From an uncultured Acidobacteriaceae bacterium (GTDB lineage: Bacteria > Acidobacteriota > Terriglobia > Terriglobales > Acidobacteriaceae), in NCBI GenBank assembly GCA_937879855.1, contig CALFMO010000067.1, positions 124,001 through 188,000 of the forward strand: a stretch of DNA of 64,000 nt. Direction: 5' to 3'. A model generated the notes under the pieces. The model made no database searches. It saw only the letters and a list, made by a program, of their open reading frames with translations, and was not told the origin of the DNA. The number at the start of each line of letters is the position of its first letter. Positions within the stretch are counted from its first letter, which is position 1. The translations under genes and the position numbers were made by a program. This document shows positions 1-8,940 of this stretch, piece after piece.

Positions 1-409
1 TAAAACGATTCTGACGCACTTCTAGCGCCGGACTGGAACGCACGACCCGCGATTCGGCAGGCACGGGCGTCGTCCCGGAGAAATTGGCAGCGAGAAACTT
101 GGCGATGGCCTGTGTTTCCCTTGGAGACCGCAACAGTCCAGCACTCCACTCGGCAAGAATTGCAGCCAACTGGTCGGCATATTTTTCAGTGATGAAGTTG
201 TCGAGACCTGCTTGCACCTTCAACAACACGGCATCGAGCGGCCGCTCATTTCGATAGTGAGGTTGGAGATGGAATCCGGCAAACGCGTCAGACGACTTAC
301 CTGAAGCCAACGGATCGAGGCCCGGGAACGACAATCCCCACAACTTGGTCGGAATCAGAGTGGCCCCAGCGCCCAGGCAGAAGCGGGCGAGAAACTTGCG
401 GCGGCGCAA
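1..409 (-). CDS. Truncated Tat-signal hypothetical protein (5' part only)
   Basis: The gene runs off the left edge, so only about 136 N-terminal residues are present. Reading leftwards from a TTG at 409, the protein begins LRRRKFLARFCLGAGATLIP, an arginine-rich stretch followed by a hydrophobic one, resembling a twin-arginine signal peptide, so export is likely. The following residues are soluble and mostly helical in composition; I recognise no family. The frame stays open to an in-frame TGA at 521-523. A rare CTG at 460 preceded by a GGGGAG Shine-Dalgarno-like sequence is an alternative start, which would place the RRR motif internally. Function unknown. Confidence 0.55.
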   Translation of the reverse strand, partial: MRRRKFLARFCLGAGATLIPTKLWGLSFPGLDPLASGKSSDAFAGFHLQPHYRNERPLDAVLLKVQAGLDNFITEKYADQLAAILAEWSAGLLRSPRETQAIAKFLAANFSGTTPVPAESRVVRSSPALEVRQNRF

Positions 410-905
410 ATCGATGGGTTCACGATCGACCGATTGACGCGCCGTCCTTGTCCGACTCAGCGTGAACTCCCCAGGATTGTCATCTGTGGAAGCGAAGCTA
501 ACATTCGCCTTTTGGACGGGTCAAGCCGTTCGCGGACCAGGAAAGCGACGGACGAGTCGGAAAAGAAATCGGAGCACATCGTCTCAGACAGGCTGGAACG
601 TCCGGTTTAGGCTGCGGCATATCCCGGCGGTTCCAATCAGGCAGTCATTTTTGAAAACCGAGCGAATATTCGTCCTGAGTTCCGCCAATCCAATCCATCA
701 TTGGGCACGAAAGGGCGGTGGAACTTTGTCCGTTGTCCCTTTGCATTCAAGGATTTCGCAGAGTGGCGTGATCGAAATCACCGGTCTCGGCGGTGACAAT
801 CACGGCGGCATTCAAGCCTCCTAGTTAGCCTTGATTTGGAGTGCCTACGCGGGCTCCCGTCAAAAACCGTTATCACAGGGCTGATCTGACATCGGTCCTG
901 CAACC
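410..905. other. Intergenic region between divergent genes, no convincing gene
   Basis: About 500 bases separate the minus-strand Tat-signal gene from the histidine kinase. A 120-codon plus-strand reading frame (462-824) exists, but its translation is basic, low in hydrophobic structure, has no ribosome site and resembles no family, so I treat it as chance. The region should hold the promoters of both neighbours; I could not identify a good -35/-10 or -24/-12 pair. Confidence 0.5.
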
Positions 906-2549
906 ATGCCCCGAAAACTTGGCGCCAAACTCATTCTGTCACTCACCGTTCTGATCGTAGCCATCAGCGGTGTCGGCGGATATCTGAATCTTTGGACTCA
1001 GAAAAAGCAGCTGCTGGACACGATGATCCTGGGCGCAGACCAACTCTCGCGCAGCATCACGGGAGCGATCTGGCATGCCATGCTCGATGACGATCGCAAG
1101 GCCGCCTACCAGATTATGCGGGTGATCGCGGATAAGCAGGGGGTTGATCGGATCCGCATGTTCAACCGCGAGGGGCGGCTGGTCTTTTCTACCGATCCCA
1201 CCGAGCAACCTTCCCCGCTCAATACTTCCAGCGAAGTCTGCGCCAGTTGCCACAGCAGTAGTGGCGCGATTCGCAATCGTCCCAGCGAGGACGCGAGAGT
1301 CCGCTACGCCACGTCGCCTGACGGCATCAAGACGATCAATATGGTGGCGCCTATCTATAACGAACCTTCCTGCAGCAATGCCAGTTGCCACGCTCACCAG
1401 GCCTCGACCAAGGTGCTTGGCATAGTCGATGTCGCACTTCGTCTTGATCCTGTCCAGAAACGAGCCAACGCCATCACGCTGCAGACAATTGTCTGGACTC
1501 TGCTGGAAGTGGGCATCGGAGCAGCCTTCGTCATTCTATTTACGAGACGGTTTGTTGCCACCCCAATCCAGGAACTAATCGCCGGCACAAAAGCGGTCAG
1601 CGCGATGGAATTAGACCGGCCTATCGACATCGGTAATGCGCGCGGGAGCCAGGAACTCGACGAATTAGTGGATTCCTTCAACCGGATGCGCGAACGCTTG
1701 AAGTTGGCGGTCAACGAGTTGAATGAAATGCAGCAAACTCTCGAGGACAAGGTCGACGAGCGGACCCAACAATTGAAGGCAGCGCAGCGGAAGTTGGTGC
1801 AATCGGACCGGCTGGCTACGCTTGGGCAACTGGCCGCCAGCGTCGCTCACGAAATCAATAACCCGGTCTCGGGCGTGCTCAACCTCTCAATGCTGCTCGA
1901 ACGGCTGATGGCAAACGGCGCATATCCCTCCGGGCGGGAAGCCGATTTCCGCAAATATCTGGGAATGATTTCCACTGAAACTGCTCGCGTCGGCCGCATT
2001 GTTTCCGACCTGCTGGCATTCTCACGCCGATCCAAGCCGCAACGTGCACCGGCCGATCTAAATAAGCTGGTGCGCACGACACTCGGACTGGCCGACCACA
2101 AATTGAAGCTGATCAGCGCGGAAGTCGTTTTGGATCTGCAGGAAAATCTTCCACTGGTGGAATGCGACTCGTCACAAATCCAGCAGGTCATTCTCAACCT
2201 GGTGCTCAATGGTGCCCAAGCCATGCAACCGCAGGGCGGAGGAAAGCTTACCATCTGCACCCGCTTGATTCCGCAGGAGGAAAGTGTAGAGCTGTGCGTT
2301 CAGGATACGGGGGAAGGCATTGCTCCAGAAAACGTTTCCAAGATTTTCGACCCGTTCTTTACGACCAAGCCTGAGGGCAAAGGAGTTGGCCTTGGTTTAG
2401 CTGTGCTCTATGGCATCGTGAAGGCGCATGAGGGAGAGGTTGAGGTCGTAAGCCAACGCAACCAGGGGACGAAGTTTACCGTCACGCTTCCCTTGAAGTC
2501 GCGCGTCAGTTCCACCGAATTAAAAGAAGTTCAGGTGCAAACTGTGTGA
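906..2549 (+). CDS. Membrane histidine kinase with heme-binding periplasmic domain
   Basis: Sensor kinase of a two-component system, 547 residues. An N-terminal membrane segment (about 9-28) and a second (about 193-213) bracket a periplasmic domain holding two cytochrome-c-type heme motifs: CASCH at 112-116 and a CX4CH motif at 156-162. A HAMP region (about 214-268), a coiled linker, a dimerisation/phosphoacceptor helix with His315 in AHEINNP, and an ATPase domain ending in GVGLGLAVLYGIVKAHEG follow. Covalent heme in the sensor suggests that it reads redox state or a gas ligand; this is inference. It overlaps the next gene by four bases (GTGA) and is the first gene of an operon ending in an NtrC-type regulator, its likely partner. 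Confidence 0.9.
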   Translation: MPRKLGAKLILSLTVLIVAISGVGGYLNLWTQKKQLLDTMILGADQLSRSITGAIWHAMLDDDRKAAYQIMRVIADKQGVDRIRMFNREGRLVFSTDPTEQPSPLNTSSEVCASCHSSSGAIRNRPSEDARVRYATSPDGIKTINMVAPIYNEPSCSNASCHAHQASTKVLGIVDVALRLDPVQKRANAITLQTIVWTLLEVGIGAAFVILFTRRFVATPIQELIAGTKAVSAMELDRPIDIGNARGSQELDELVDSFNRMRERLKLAVNELNEMQQTLEDKVDERTQQLKAAQRKLVQSDRLATLGQLAASVAHEINNPVSGVLNLSMLLERLMANGAYPSGREADFRKYLGMISTETARVGRIVSDLLAFSRRSKPQRAPADLNKLVRTTLGLADHKLKLISAEVVLDLQENLPLVECDSSQIQQVILNLVLNGAQAMQPQGGGKLTICTRLIPQEESVELCVQDTGEGIAPENVSKIFDPFFTTKPEGKGVGLGLAVLYGIVKAHEGEVEVVSQRNQGTKFTVTLPLKSRVSSTELKEVQVQTV

Positions 2550-3094
2550 ATGACCTCTGTTTGGTGCCTATTGGCAAGGTGCCCGCAAAAGCATTGGAGT
2601 GGATCGAAAATGCGACCTCCGAATGGTTTCCTCTGCCCATTCGCAAAATGCCGGTCGTGCCCATTCCAGACGGGGCGTTCGATGCCAAGCGCGGGCAATA
2701 TCAGTCTGTCGAATTTATGAAGATGCTGGCCCAATCCGTGCCACCCGAGGCTTGCCGTGTTCTTGGAATTACAGACGTGGACCTGGCAATCCCCATGCTC
2801 AGTTTTCTGTTTGGCCAGGCACAGTTCGAAGGGCAAGTTGCTGTGGTATCGCTCTGCCGGCTGCATCAGGAGTTCTACGGACTTCCACCCGCGGAAGGAT
2901 TGCTCCGCGAGCGCACCGTAAAAGAAGTGTTGCACGAACTGGGGCATACCTTCGGATTGGTGCACTGTTCCGATTCTACGTGCGCGATGAGCCTCGCCAC
3001 TCATATCGGGTTAGTCGATTCCAAAGCTGAGCAATATTGTGCGCGTTGCGGGTTACACCTGGTGCAGAGATTTTCGAGAGAGGGAAAAGTATGA
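2546..3094 (+). CDS. amzA: Archaemetzincin-type zinc metallopeptidase
   Basis: A 182-residue soluble protein with the complete archaemetzincin signature: HELGHTFG at 130-137, then Cys141, Cys146, Met148 (the Met-turn) and a CARC pair at 165-168. The histidines would bind the catalytic zinc and the four cysteines a second, structural zinc. Length fits the family. There is no signal peptide, so it is probably cytoplasmic. The GTG start lies in the kinase stop region and its own stop overlaps the regulator start (ATGA), so it is translationally coupled on both sides. Why a peptidase sits inside a two-component operon is unknown; turnover of the regulator or of damaged metalloproteins is conceivable. 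Family assignment is strong, role inferred. Confidence 0.88.
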   Translation: MNDLCLVPIGKVPAKALEWIENATSEWFPLPIRKMPVVPIPDGAFDAKRGQYQSVEFMKMLAQSVPPEACRVLGITDVDLAIPMLSFLFGQAQFEGQVAVVSLCRLHQEFYGLPPAEGLLRERTVKEVLHELGHTFGLVHCSDSTCAMSLATHIGLVDSKAEQYCARCGLHLVQRFSREGKV

Positions 3095-4446
3095 AGAAAA
3101 ACTGGCCCATTCTGGTTGTGGATGATGAAGAGGTAATGTGCGAATCGCTGGCAGCCTGGCTGCGGGAAGACGGTTACACGGTAGACTCCGCGCCCAATGG
3201 CCAGAAAGCTCTCGAATTTGCTCGCACCACCGACTACGCCATCTGCTTCGTCGACTTAAAGATGCCGGGCGGCATGGACGGAATTGAGACCATGATGGAG
3301 ATCCACTGTATCCGGCCCGACGCCTCCATCATCATCATTACCGCTTATGCGACGGTGGACACCGCCATCCAGGCCATGAAGGAAGGCGCGCAGGAATATA
3401 TCGTCAAGCCGTGTAATCCGCAGGAGATCTCGATGCTGGTTTCCCGCATTCTCAAGCTCAAAAAGTTGCAAAGCGAAAATGCGATTCTGCGTAAGAAACT
3501 CACACGCCAGTACCGGCATCACGACATCATTACCAAGAATCCTCGTATGGGCGAGATTCTTGCTTTGACGCAGGAAGTTGCCAGTCTCCGTAGCACGGTG
3601 CTGATTCGTGGTGAGAGCGGCACCGGCAAAGAGCTGGTGGCGAGAGCCGTTCATTTCTCCGGCAGTCGTGCGGACAAGCCGTTCATCACCGTTAGCTGCG
3701 CCGCGCTTACCGAGACTTTGCTGGAAAGCGAATTATTCGGCTACGAAAAAGGCGCCTTCACCGGCGCGAGCGGACAGGGAGCAAAAGGAAAATTTGAACT
3801 TGCCGGCGGGGGCACGATTTTCCTCGATGAGATCGGCGACATCTCCCCGAAACTGCAAGCGGACTTGTTGCGGGTTTTGCAAGAGCGGCGTTTCTACCGT
3901 GTAGGAGGCAGTGAAGAAATTGAAGTGGACGTGCGGATCATCGCCGCGACCAACAAGGATCTGGCCGAAGAAGTGAAGCAGGGCAGGTTCCGGGAAGATT
4001 TGTTTTACCGGCTGAATGTCATCGAGATTCGCCTGCCACCATTGCGCGAGCGGCGCGAAGACATTCCTTTGCTGGCCGAACACTTCGTCCAGCGCATTTC
4101 TTCTGAGTTGGGCAAAGAGGTGAATGGCATCTCCGCCGAGGCGCTCAAGGTGCTCATTGCCTACGATTGGCCGGGTAACGTTCGCGAACTGGAAAATGTG
4201 ATCGAGCGCGCAATTGTTACCTGCCATGACGGTTCCCTCGACGAACAGGATTTTTCCTGGCTGCAGCAAGGGGGGCAATCGCAGAAGTGGGAGGTCCCGG
4301 ACGTCTCGCTCGGCGAATTAGAGCGTCGCGCCATCGTCGCCGCCCTCGAACGCAAACACGGCAACGTAAAAGAGGCGTCGACGGCCCTGGGTATTGACCG
4401 CTCAACTCTTTACGACAAACTTAAGCGTTATGAAATCTCACACTGA
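3091..4446 (+). CDS. NtrC-family sigma-54-dependent response regulator
   Basis: A 451-residue regulator with three domains. The receiver (1-120) has acidic residues DDEE at 11-14 and phosphoacceptor Asp55. The AAA+ domain has Walker A GESGTGKE (174-181), the sigma-54 contact loop GAFTGA (221-226) and Walker B GGGTIFLDEIGD. The C-terminal Fis-type helix-turn-helix contains HGNVKEASTALGIDRSTLYD. It should activate sigma-54 promoters when phosphorylated by the heme-sensor kinase two genes upstream. I start it at the ATG overlapping the peptidase stop, because the receiver begins there; the frame extends farther upstream without domain content. Its gene converges with the seven-gene respiratory operon, which carries a sigma-54 promoter, making that operon the obvious target. 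Confidence 0.93.
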   Translation: MKKNWPILVVDDEEVMCESLAAWLREDGYTVDSAPNGQKALEFARTTDYAICFVDLKMPGGMDGIETMMEIHCIRPDASIIIITAYATVDTAIQAMKEGAQEYIVKPCNPQEISMLVSRILKLKKLQSENAILRKKLTRQYRHHDIITKNPRMGEILALTQEVASLRSTVLIRGESGTGKELVARAVHFSGSRADKPFITVSCAALTETLLESELFGYEKGAFTGASGQGAKGKFELAGGGTIFLDEIGDISPKLQADLLRVLQERRFYRVGGSEEIEVDVRIIAATNKDLAEEVKQGRFREDLFYRLNVIEIRLPPLRERREDIPLLAEHFVQRISSELGKEVNGISAEALKVLIAYDWPGNVRELENVIERAIVTCHDGSLDEQDFSWLQQGGQSQKWEVPDVSLGELERRAIVAALERKHGNVKEASTALGIDRSTLYDKLKRYEISH

Positions 4447-4456
4447 GGAATGAGGA

Positions 4457-5281
4457 TCAGAGCTGAAGAAAAGTATCGGCGAGCACGCTCTCCCAGTCGG
4501 CGTCAGGTATAACGTTCATCAGATCAGGGAGGAGAACGCCTCCGTCGGCCAAAGCTGGAGGAGTGTGAGCCGCTTCCAGTTGCTCTTGTAGGCGTTCCAG
4601 TTCTCGATTCGTCCAACCCGAAACCTCCGGCCCGCGCAGAAGATGACGCAGGGTCACCGGCTCGCTTAAATCGAACCGTGGACAAATTTTCAGATACCAA
4701 TCCCGCTCTGGCCCTCCAACCGCGACAACGGTTCCTTCAATTGGAGTTCGTACGAGAATCTCGTTCCCATTCTTTTTCATGCGCCACGCTGTTTGGTTGA
4801 GTTCAAGTTCTTCTCCAACCTTCGGCAGGTTGCAGAAGTCCGGAGTTCCCACCAGATGGCGAGCCAGTTCATCCAGTCCAACCGTAACGTTGCCGTCTTC
4901 GACCGGTTTCACCCAGGTGTGCCCGCGATGATAGTAGCGGTCGTCGGGATAATCGAGTCCTGAAAGATGAAGGTGTCCGGCAGGCGGCAACACGGCGAAC
5001 TGCAGGTATTTCGAGCAATGCCGGCAATCGAAGGCATTGTCACAAGTTCTGGAAATCACTCTTCCAGCAAGTTCATGGCGACAGCGACGGGCGGAATCCG
5101 GCAGTTGCGCAAACTCGGTATGCCAGCAGAGGTCGATGGCGTGATGATTCCGAAAATCCTGAGCGGTTCGCCATGCCGCGGAAGCCACAATCGCAACAAT
5201 CGTCAGAGCCACTGCAAAAAACAGCAACAGGAACAGAATGTGGCCGAACGTCCAATGGAAGCCATCAATTCCCGGAAACAT
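4457..5281 (-). CDS. Membrane-anchored GcvH-like protein, last gene of respiratory operon
   Basis: A 274-residue protein with one N-terminal membrane segment (about 13-38), a cysteine-rich stretch containing CDNAFDCRHC (about 80-90), and a domain resembling the glycine-cleavage H protein (about 105-200; YYHRGHTWVKP, then GNVTVGLDELARHLVG, then RTPIEGTVVAVGG). The lipoyl-lysine motif ESVKA of genuine GcvH is not evident: the corresponding segment reads TAWRMKKNGNEILV. It is therefore unlikely to act in glycine cleavage. GcvH-like proteins are known beside redox complexes of the CISM type; their role there is unresolved. It overlaps the NrfD gene by 17 bases and has AAGGAGA nine bases before the ATG. 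Confidence 0.72.
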   Translation of the reverse strand: MFPGIDGFHWTFGHILFLLLFFAVALTIVAIVASAAWRTAQDFRNHHAIDLCWHTEFAQLPDSARRCRHELAGRVISRTCDNAFDCRHCSKYLQFAVLPPAGHLHLSGLDYPDDRYYHRGHTWVKPVEDGNVTVGLDELARHLVGTPDFCNLPKVGEELELNQTAWRMKKNGNEILVRTPIEGTVVAVGGPERDWYLKICPRFDLSEPVTLRHLLRGPEVSGWTNRELERLQEQLEAAHTPPALADGGVLLPDLMNVIPDADWESVLADTFLQL

Positions 5282-6527
5282 CTGCGTGTTCTCCTTTTGA
5301 CGATCCGAACATCGGCAAGTAGCGGTACGAAAGCGAATAGACGATTACGCCGTACGCAATCACTCCGGCGAAGCTGGCCACTTCCTGCCAACTCGGCGTG
5401 TATTGCAGAAAATCGTCAAAGGGCAGCGTTGGCAGTGCCAGCGTCTGCACCGTGAGAACGAAGCGATTCAGGAGCACACCGGCGCATGCCATGGCAGCTG
5501 CGCACAGCAGCCACCCGCGCCTCGATGCGGTGGCGCGAAACGTGAGCAGAAATGCCGGAAGCAATCCAAAGAGCACAATCTCAGCAAATAGGATGGGCGT
5601 GCCAAATGGCTTGTGAATATAGAACTGCCACGGCGCAAAGCCTTCGGAAGGGGAAGTGATGTTGAGCCAAATCAGGGTATCGATCGATTTGGCTGCAACA
5701 TAAATTCCCAGCAGCACCCCGGAAATCAGCGCGAGACGGCGAAAGATTTCGTTGGCCACAAGCTTACGGCCGGTGATCTTTTCGACCGCGGCCGTGACCA
5801 GCATCAGAAAACTCGGACCCGACGCAATCGCAGACAGGATGAACAAGAAGAAGGTGGAAGGCCAGATCAGGATCCCGCTGCGAAAGGCGAAGGGCCGTCC
5901 GCGCAGCACGCCGTAGAGCCCGCCCAACGATCCCTGGTGAAAGAACGAGAGCATGGCGCCGACCGCAGCCAGCACTGGAATCAGCCGATGCAATTGATGA
6001 TCAAACACCAGAAATGAGGGTAGCCGGCGCAATTGCGGGTTGCGCAGCAGGATCGGAATGTACTCCAGGCACAGCACCAGCAGATAGCACGAAATGCAGA
6101 AGGTGACTTCGGTCAGCATCGAGTGCGTGTTGGGATGCCAGAATGTGAACCACGCCCGCAAAGGCTGGCCCACGTCAATCATCAGGATGGCAACCGCGCC
6201 GCTATAGCAAATAAAGCCGACCACCACCGCCGTATTCAGGATCGGCTTCAACTCAACTCGCTTCAGAATGTAGACCAGGAATCCTGTAAAGAATGCTCCC
6301 GCCCCCAGTGCAATGATCCCGAGATCGAGAAAAATCCACAGCCCGAAAGCGAACCTGTTATCCATGTTCGTCTGGTTCAGCCCGTGATAAAGGCAAAGGA
6401 AAGCGGCGTATATACCGACCAGCAGCAGCGCGGTCCAGGGAGCCAGCCAGAGCAGGAATCGTGAGAACGAGGTGCGCGATTCTCCGCGAGCGATCCAGCG
6501 GCTGTCGGTTAGAACTCGACTAGCCAT
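5265..6527 (-). CDS. NrfD/PsrC-type integral membrane subunit
   Basis: A 420-residue polytopic protein with roughly ten hydrophobic segments, typical of the NrfD/PsrC/HybB family that exchanges electrons with quinones in complex-iron-sulfur-molybdoenzyme (CISM) assemblies, Qrc and alternative complex III. The ATG is preceded by GGAGGTGAAAC, an excellent ribosome site lying inside the end of the Fe-S gene, so the two are translationally coupled. With the upstream cytochrome, molybdopterin-type and Fe-S subunits it forms the membrane core of a quinone-linked redox complex. Direction of electron flow cannot be read from sequence. Confidence 0.85.
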   Translation of the reverse strand: MASRVLTDSRWIARGESRTSFSRFLLWLAPWTALLLVGIYAAFLCLYHGLNQTNMDNRFAFGLWIFLDLGIIALGAGAFFTGFLVYILKRVELKPILNTAVVVGFICYSGAVAILMIDVGQPLRAWFTFWHPNTHSMLTEVTFCISCYLLVLCLEYIPILLRNPQLRRLPSFLVFDHQLHRLIPVLAAVGAMLSFFHQGSLGGLYGVLRGRPFAFRSGILIWPSTFFLFILSAIASGPSFLMLVTAAVEKITGRKLVANEIFRRLALISGVLLGIYVAAKSIDTLIWLNITSPSEGFAPWQFYIHKPFGTPILFAEIVLFGLLPAFLLTFRATASRRGWLLCAAAMACAGVLLNRFVLTVQTLALPTLPFDDFLQYTPSWQEVASFAGVIAYGVIVYSLSYRYLPMFGSSKGEHADVSGN

Positions 6528-7269
6528 GTTTCACCTCCGGCCGAGGCGCGGAATTGGTTTCCGCCAGGTCTCTCACCCATGCCTCCTTCGATTTGTAATA
6601 AACCTTCGGCTCGGTTCCGAGGCGCGCCAGCAAACGAAAAGCTTCGGGTGAGCGCGATTCCTTTGCGACCGGATCATTCGCGTCCGCCAGGTTGCCAAAG
6701 TGGATCGCGCTTGTGGGACAAGCTTCCACGCATGCCGGAACGTAATCCGTGGGATCGATCTCGCGCTTTGCCGCCGCCGCTGCTTTCTCTTTCGCCGTAT
6801 GCAACCGCGCATGGCACAGATTGCACTTCTCCACCACGCCGCGCATGCGCACGGCGATGCCCGGGTTCAGGCTTTTCTCCATTCCCGCCGGCCACGCCGG
6901 ATCCCACCAGTTGAAATACCGAGCATGATATGGACAGGCGGTCATGCAGTAGCGGCATCCCAGGCATCTCTGTGGCATTTGCATGACGATGCCAGTCGCC
7001 CTATCGACCTCAACGGCCTGCTGCGGGCACACCTTCACGCATGGGGTGTCGTGCTCGCAATGCATGCACATGATGGGGATGAACGTCTCGCGGCGGGCGG
7101 CGCCTTCCTGCCCGTTGGAGACCGTTCGAACCACAATGGGTGTGAGCCCGGTTCGTACCGTCGCCTGTTGAAGTGCCGGGACGTTGTTCTCCGCTGCGCA
7201 GGCCACCATGCAGGAACCGCAACCGATGCAGCGGTCCAGATCGATCACCATGCCGTAGCGCGCGCTCAT
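6520..7269 (-). CDS. Four-cluster Fe-S electron-transfer subunit (NrfC/PsrB-like)
   Basis: A 249-residue ferredoxin-like subunit with four cysteine groups: CIGCGSCMVAC near the N-terminus, CMHCEHDTPCVKVC, CLGCRYCMTAC and a split CNLCH...CVEAC group. This is the layout of the electron-wire subunits of CISM complexes, which carry electrons between the catalytic-type subunit and the NrfD membrane subunit. I start it at the ATG at 7269, preceded by GGGAGGACGGT and overlapping the upstream stop as ATGA; the frame stays open upstream but would add about 30 residues unlike the family. Confidence 0.9.
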   Translation of the reverse strand: MSARYGMVIDLDRCIGCGSCMVACAAENNVPALQQATVRTGLTPIVVRTVSNGQEGAARRETFIPIMCMHCEHDTPCVKVCPQQAVEVDRATGIVMQMPQRCLGCRYCMTACPYHARYFNWWDPAWPAGMEKSLNPGIAVRMRGVVEKCNLCHARLHTAKEKAAAAAKREIDPTDYVPACVEACPTSAIHFGNLADANDPVAKESRSPEAFRLLARLGTEPKVYYKSKEAWVRDLAETNSAPRPEVKHG

Positions 7270-8930
7270 ACCGTCCTCCCAGGCGTTCCGCGCAGATTCG
7301 ATTCTATGTAGAGCTTTGAGGCCAAAGGAGGTAACACCGGTGCCAGCCAGGGCTGTGTCCAATTCCCGGCGCGACTCGATGGACTAGCGGATGGCCATTC
7401 TTTCAATTCACAGGCCAGCTTTGCGGAACAGCGTTCCCCCACCCATACGGCTCCGTCCCAGAGGTGTTTTTCCAGTTCCTGGGTCGAAGCGATCTCGGTC
7501 ATCGGGGTTATTGTCTGACCGTACAGGGTTCCACTGCGGCTACGAAAGAGTTGTTCGCAGCGAGAGTGCAGGATTGTTTCCGGTGTGCCCGCTGACGCAT
7601 CGAGGTTAGCCAGAAACCGTGCCGCGGTCTGGACTTCAAAAGTGGGCTTCGCCAGGTTTGCTGCCACCGCGTAGGTTTCGACCGGGTAGGCCGGCGGAGT
7701 TGAGATGTCGGTAGACTCCTCAAGAAAGCCCGGGGCAGGAAGCAGCCAGTCGCCTTTGCTTGAGCCTCCATCCCACGCCGCGAAACGGAATACCTCTGCA
7801 TCGCTTTTCGCCGCGAAGTCCCACGGCACACTCGAATCAATCACAACGGCTCGTACATTCGAAATAGCTCCGGCGACGGAAGAATACTTTTTGGTCCGAT
7901 CCGAACTTCGTACAATCCCTCCGCGAGCGCCGACCGCTCCCAGAACGACGTTCAGAGCTGCAACGGCCGGGTTGAAATCAGGGGAAACAGCCAGCACCGG
8001 AGGCTTGGCCACGATTGTTCGAGCCAACTCCCGAATTCGATCTGCACTGAGACCAGTCTCGTTGGCGGCTTCCGATATTGTGGCCAGCGGGATTGCACCG
8101 TGCGCCGGAACCAGGTTCTGTTCGAGCAGCGCACGGACTAACCCCGCAGCAAGAGCGGACTCCGAGCCTTCTCGCACCTGCAGCCATTGCCAGGCGCGGG
8201 CTGCGGTGCGTGACAGCGAAGGGTCTGCCTGCACGATTCGTAGCTGTGGATCGTTCATGCTCGCCGCACGCTCGGCCCACAGGCGGGGGAATCGCCCGGG
8301 GATTCCCCAACCGTCGAGCAGAGGGGCGCCGAAGCTCACGATGGTCTGCGTGTTTTCCAAGTCGTATCCCAGCGATGTGGCGGGCACTCCGCTCCAAAGT
8401 TCATAAGGAGCCAGCGATCGGGTTTCGGGCCCCATCGCAACTCGATAACCGCCACCCCATTTCTCAGCAAAGTTCTCCAACACCGAAGAAGCCGATCGTC
8501 CCGGATGGCCGTCAACAATCACGATGGGGCCCTCTCTGGCCGCTTTCGCGAAGGCAGCGCTGGCCTCACTCCAGGAGGAAATGTTTCCACGATGCTTTAC
8601 ATTGCGTAGCCGCCGCGGGTGCCAGTTAAGTTGATGCGCACCAAAACCAAGCGGGCACAACGCTCCGCGACTCACCGGATTCGTATTCACACCCGAAAGG
8701 CCGACCGGACAACCCCCGGCCATTCGTACACGCAGACCGCAACCATTAGGGCACAGAGTGCAGGCAGATTGCTTTACTTCCACCGGGCCTTTGGCGGGTT
8801 GGGGAATCCACGGCCAGTTCTGGCTCCAAATCGAAACATCGTCAAGAATCTTCCAGGGAACTGGTGTAACCACGAGGCCCGCCGCGGCTCCCGCGCTCCA
8901 CACCAGCAGATCTCGCCGTGTTACCTTCAT
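7266..8930 (-). CDS. Molybdopterin-oxidoreductase-family subunit, short ActB/QrcB-like form
   Basis: A 554-residue protein with an N-terminal Tat signal (TRRDLLVWSAGAAAGL) and a cysteine set CTLCPNGC plus a later ALC that should hold one [4Fe-4S] cluster, followed by a molybdopterin-oxidoreductase-type body. It is much shorter than catalytic members of the family (usually 700-1000 residues), as in QrcB and the corresponding part of ActB, which hold no molybdenum cofactor. I therefore infer a structural/electron-transfer role rather than catalysis. The start at 8930 has AGGGAG five bases upstream and keeps the Tat motif near the N-terminus. It overlaps the Fe-S gene by four bases and lies ten bases behind the cytochrome gene. 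Confidence 0.82.
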   Translation of the reverse strand: MKVTRRDLLVWSAGAAAGLVVTPVPWKILDDVSIWSQNWPWIPQPAKGPVEVKQSACTLCPNGCGLRVRMAGGCPVGLSGVNTNPVSRGALCPLGFGAHQLNWHPRRLRNVKHRGNISSWSEASAAFAKAAREGPIVIVDGHPGRSASSVLENFAEKWGGGYRVAMGPETRSLAPYELWSGVPATSLGYDLENTQTIVSFGAPLLDGWGIPGRFPRLWAERAASMNDPQLRIVQADPSLSRTAARAWQWLQVREGSESALAAGLVRALLEQNLVPAHGAIPLATISEAANETGLSADRIRELARTIVAKPPVLAVSPDFNPAVAALNVVLGAVGARGGIVRSSDRTKKYSSVAGAISNVRAVVIDSSVPWDFAAKSDAEVFRFAAWDGGSSKGDWLLPAPGFLEESTDISTPPAYPVETYAVAANLAKPTFEVQTAARFLANLDASAGTPETILHSRCEQLFRSRSGTLYGQTITPMTEIASTQELEKHLWDGAVWVGERCSAKLACELKEWPSASPSSRAGNWTQPWLAPVLPPLASKLYIESNLRGTPGRTV

Positions 8931-8940
8931 GCGACTCCCT

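Noticed and set aside
462..824. 120-codon plus-strand open frame in the gap before the histidine kinase
   Set aside because: No ribosome site, no family resemblance and a composition typical of random GC-rich frames.
4457..5281. Genuine glycine-cleavage H protein (gcvH)
   Set aside because: Lacks the lipoyl-lysine motif, has a membrane anchor and extra cysteines, and sits in a respiratory operon with no gcvT or gcvP nearby.
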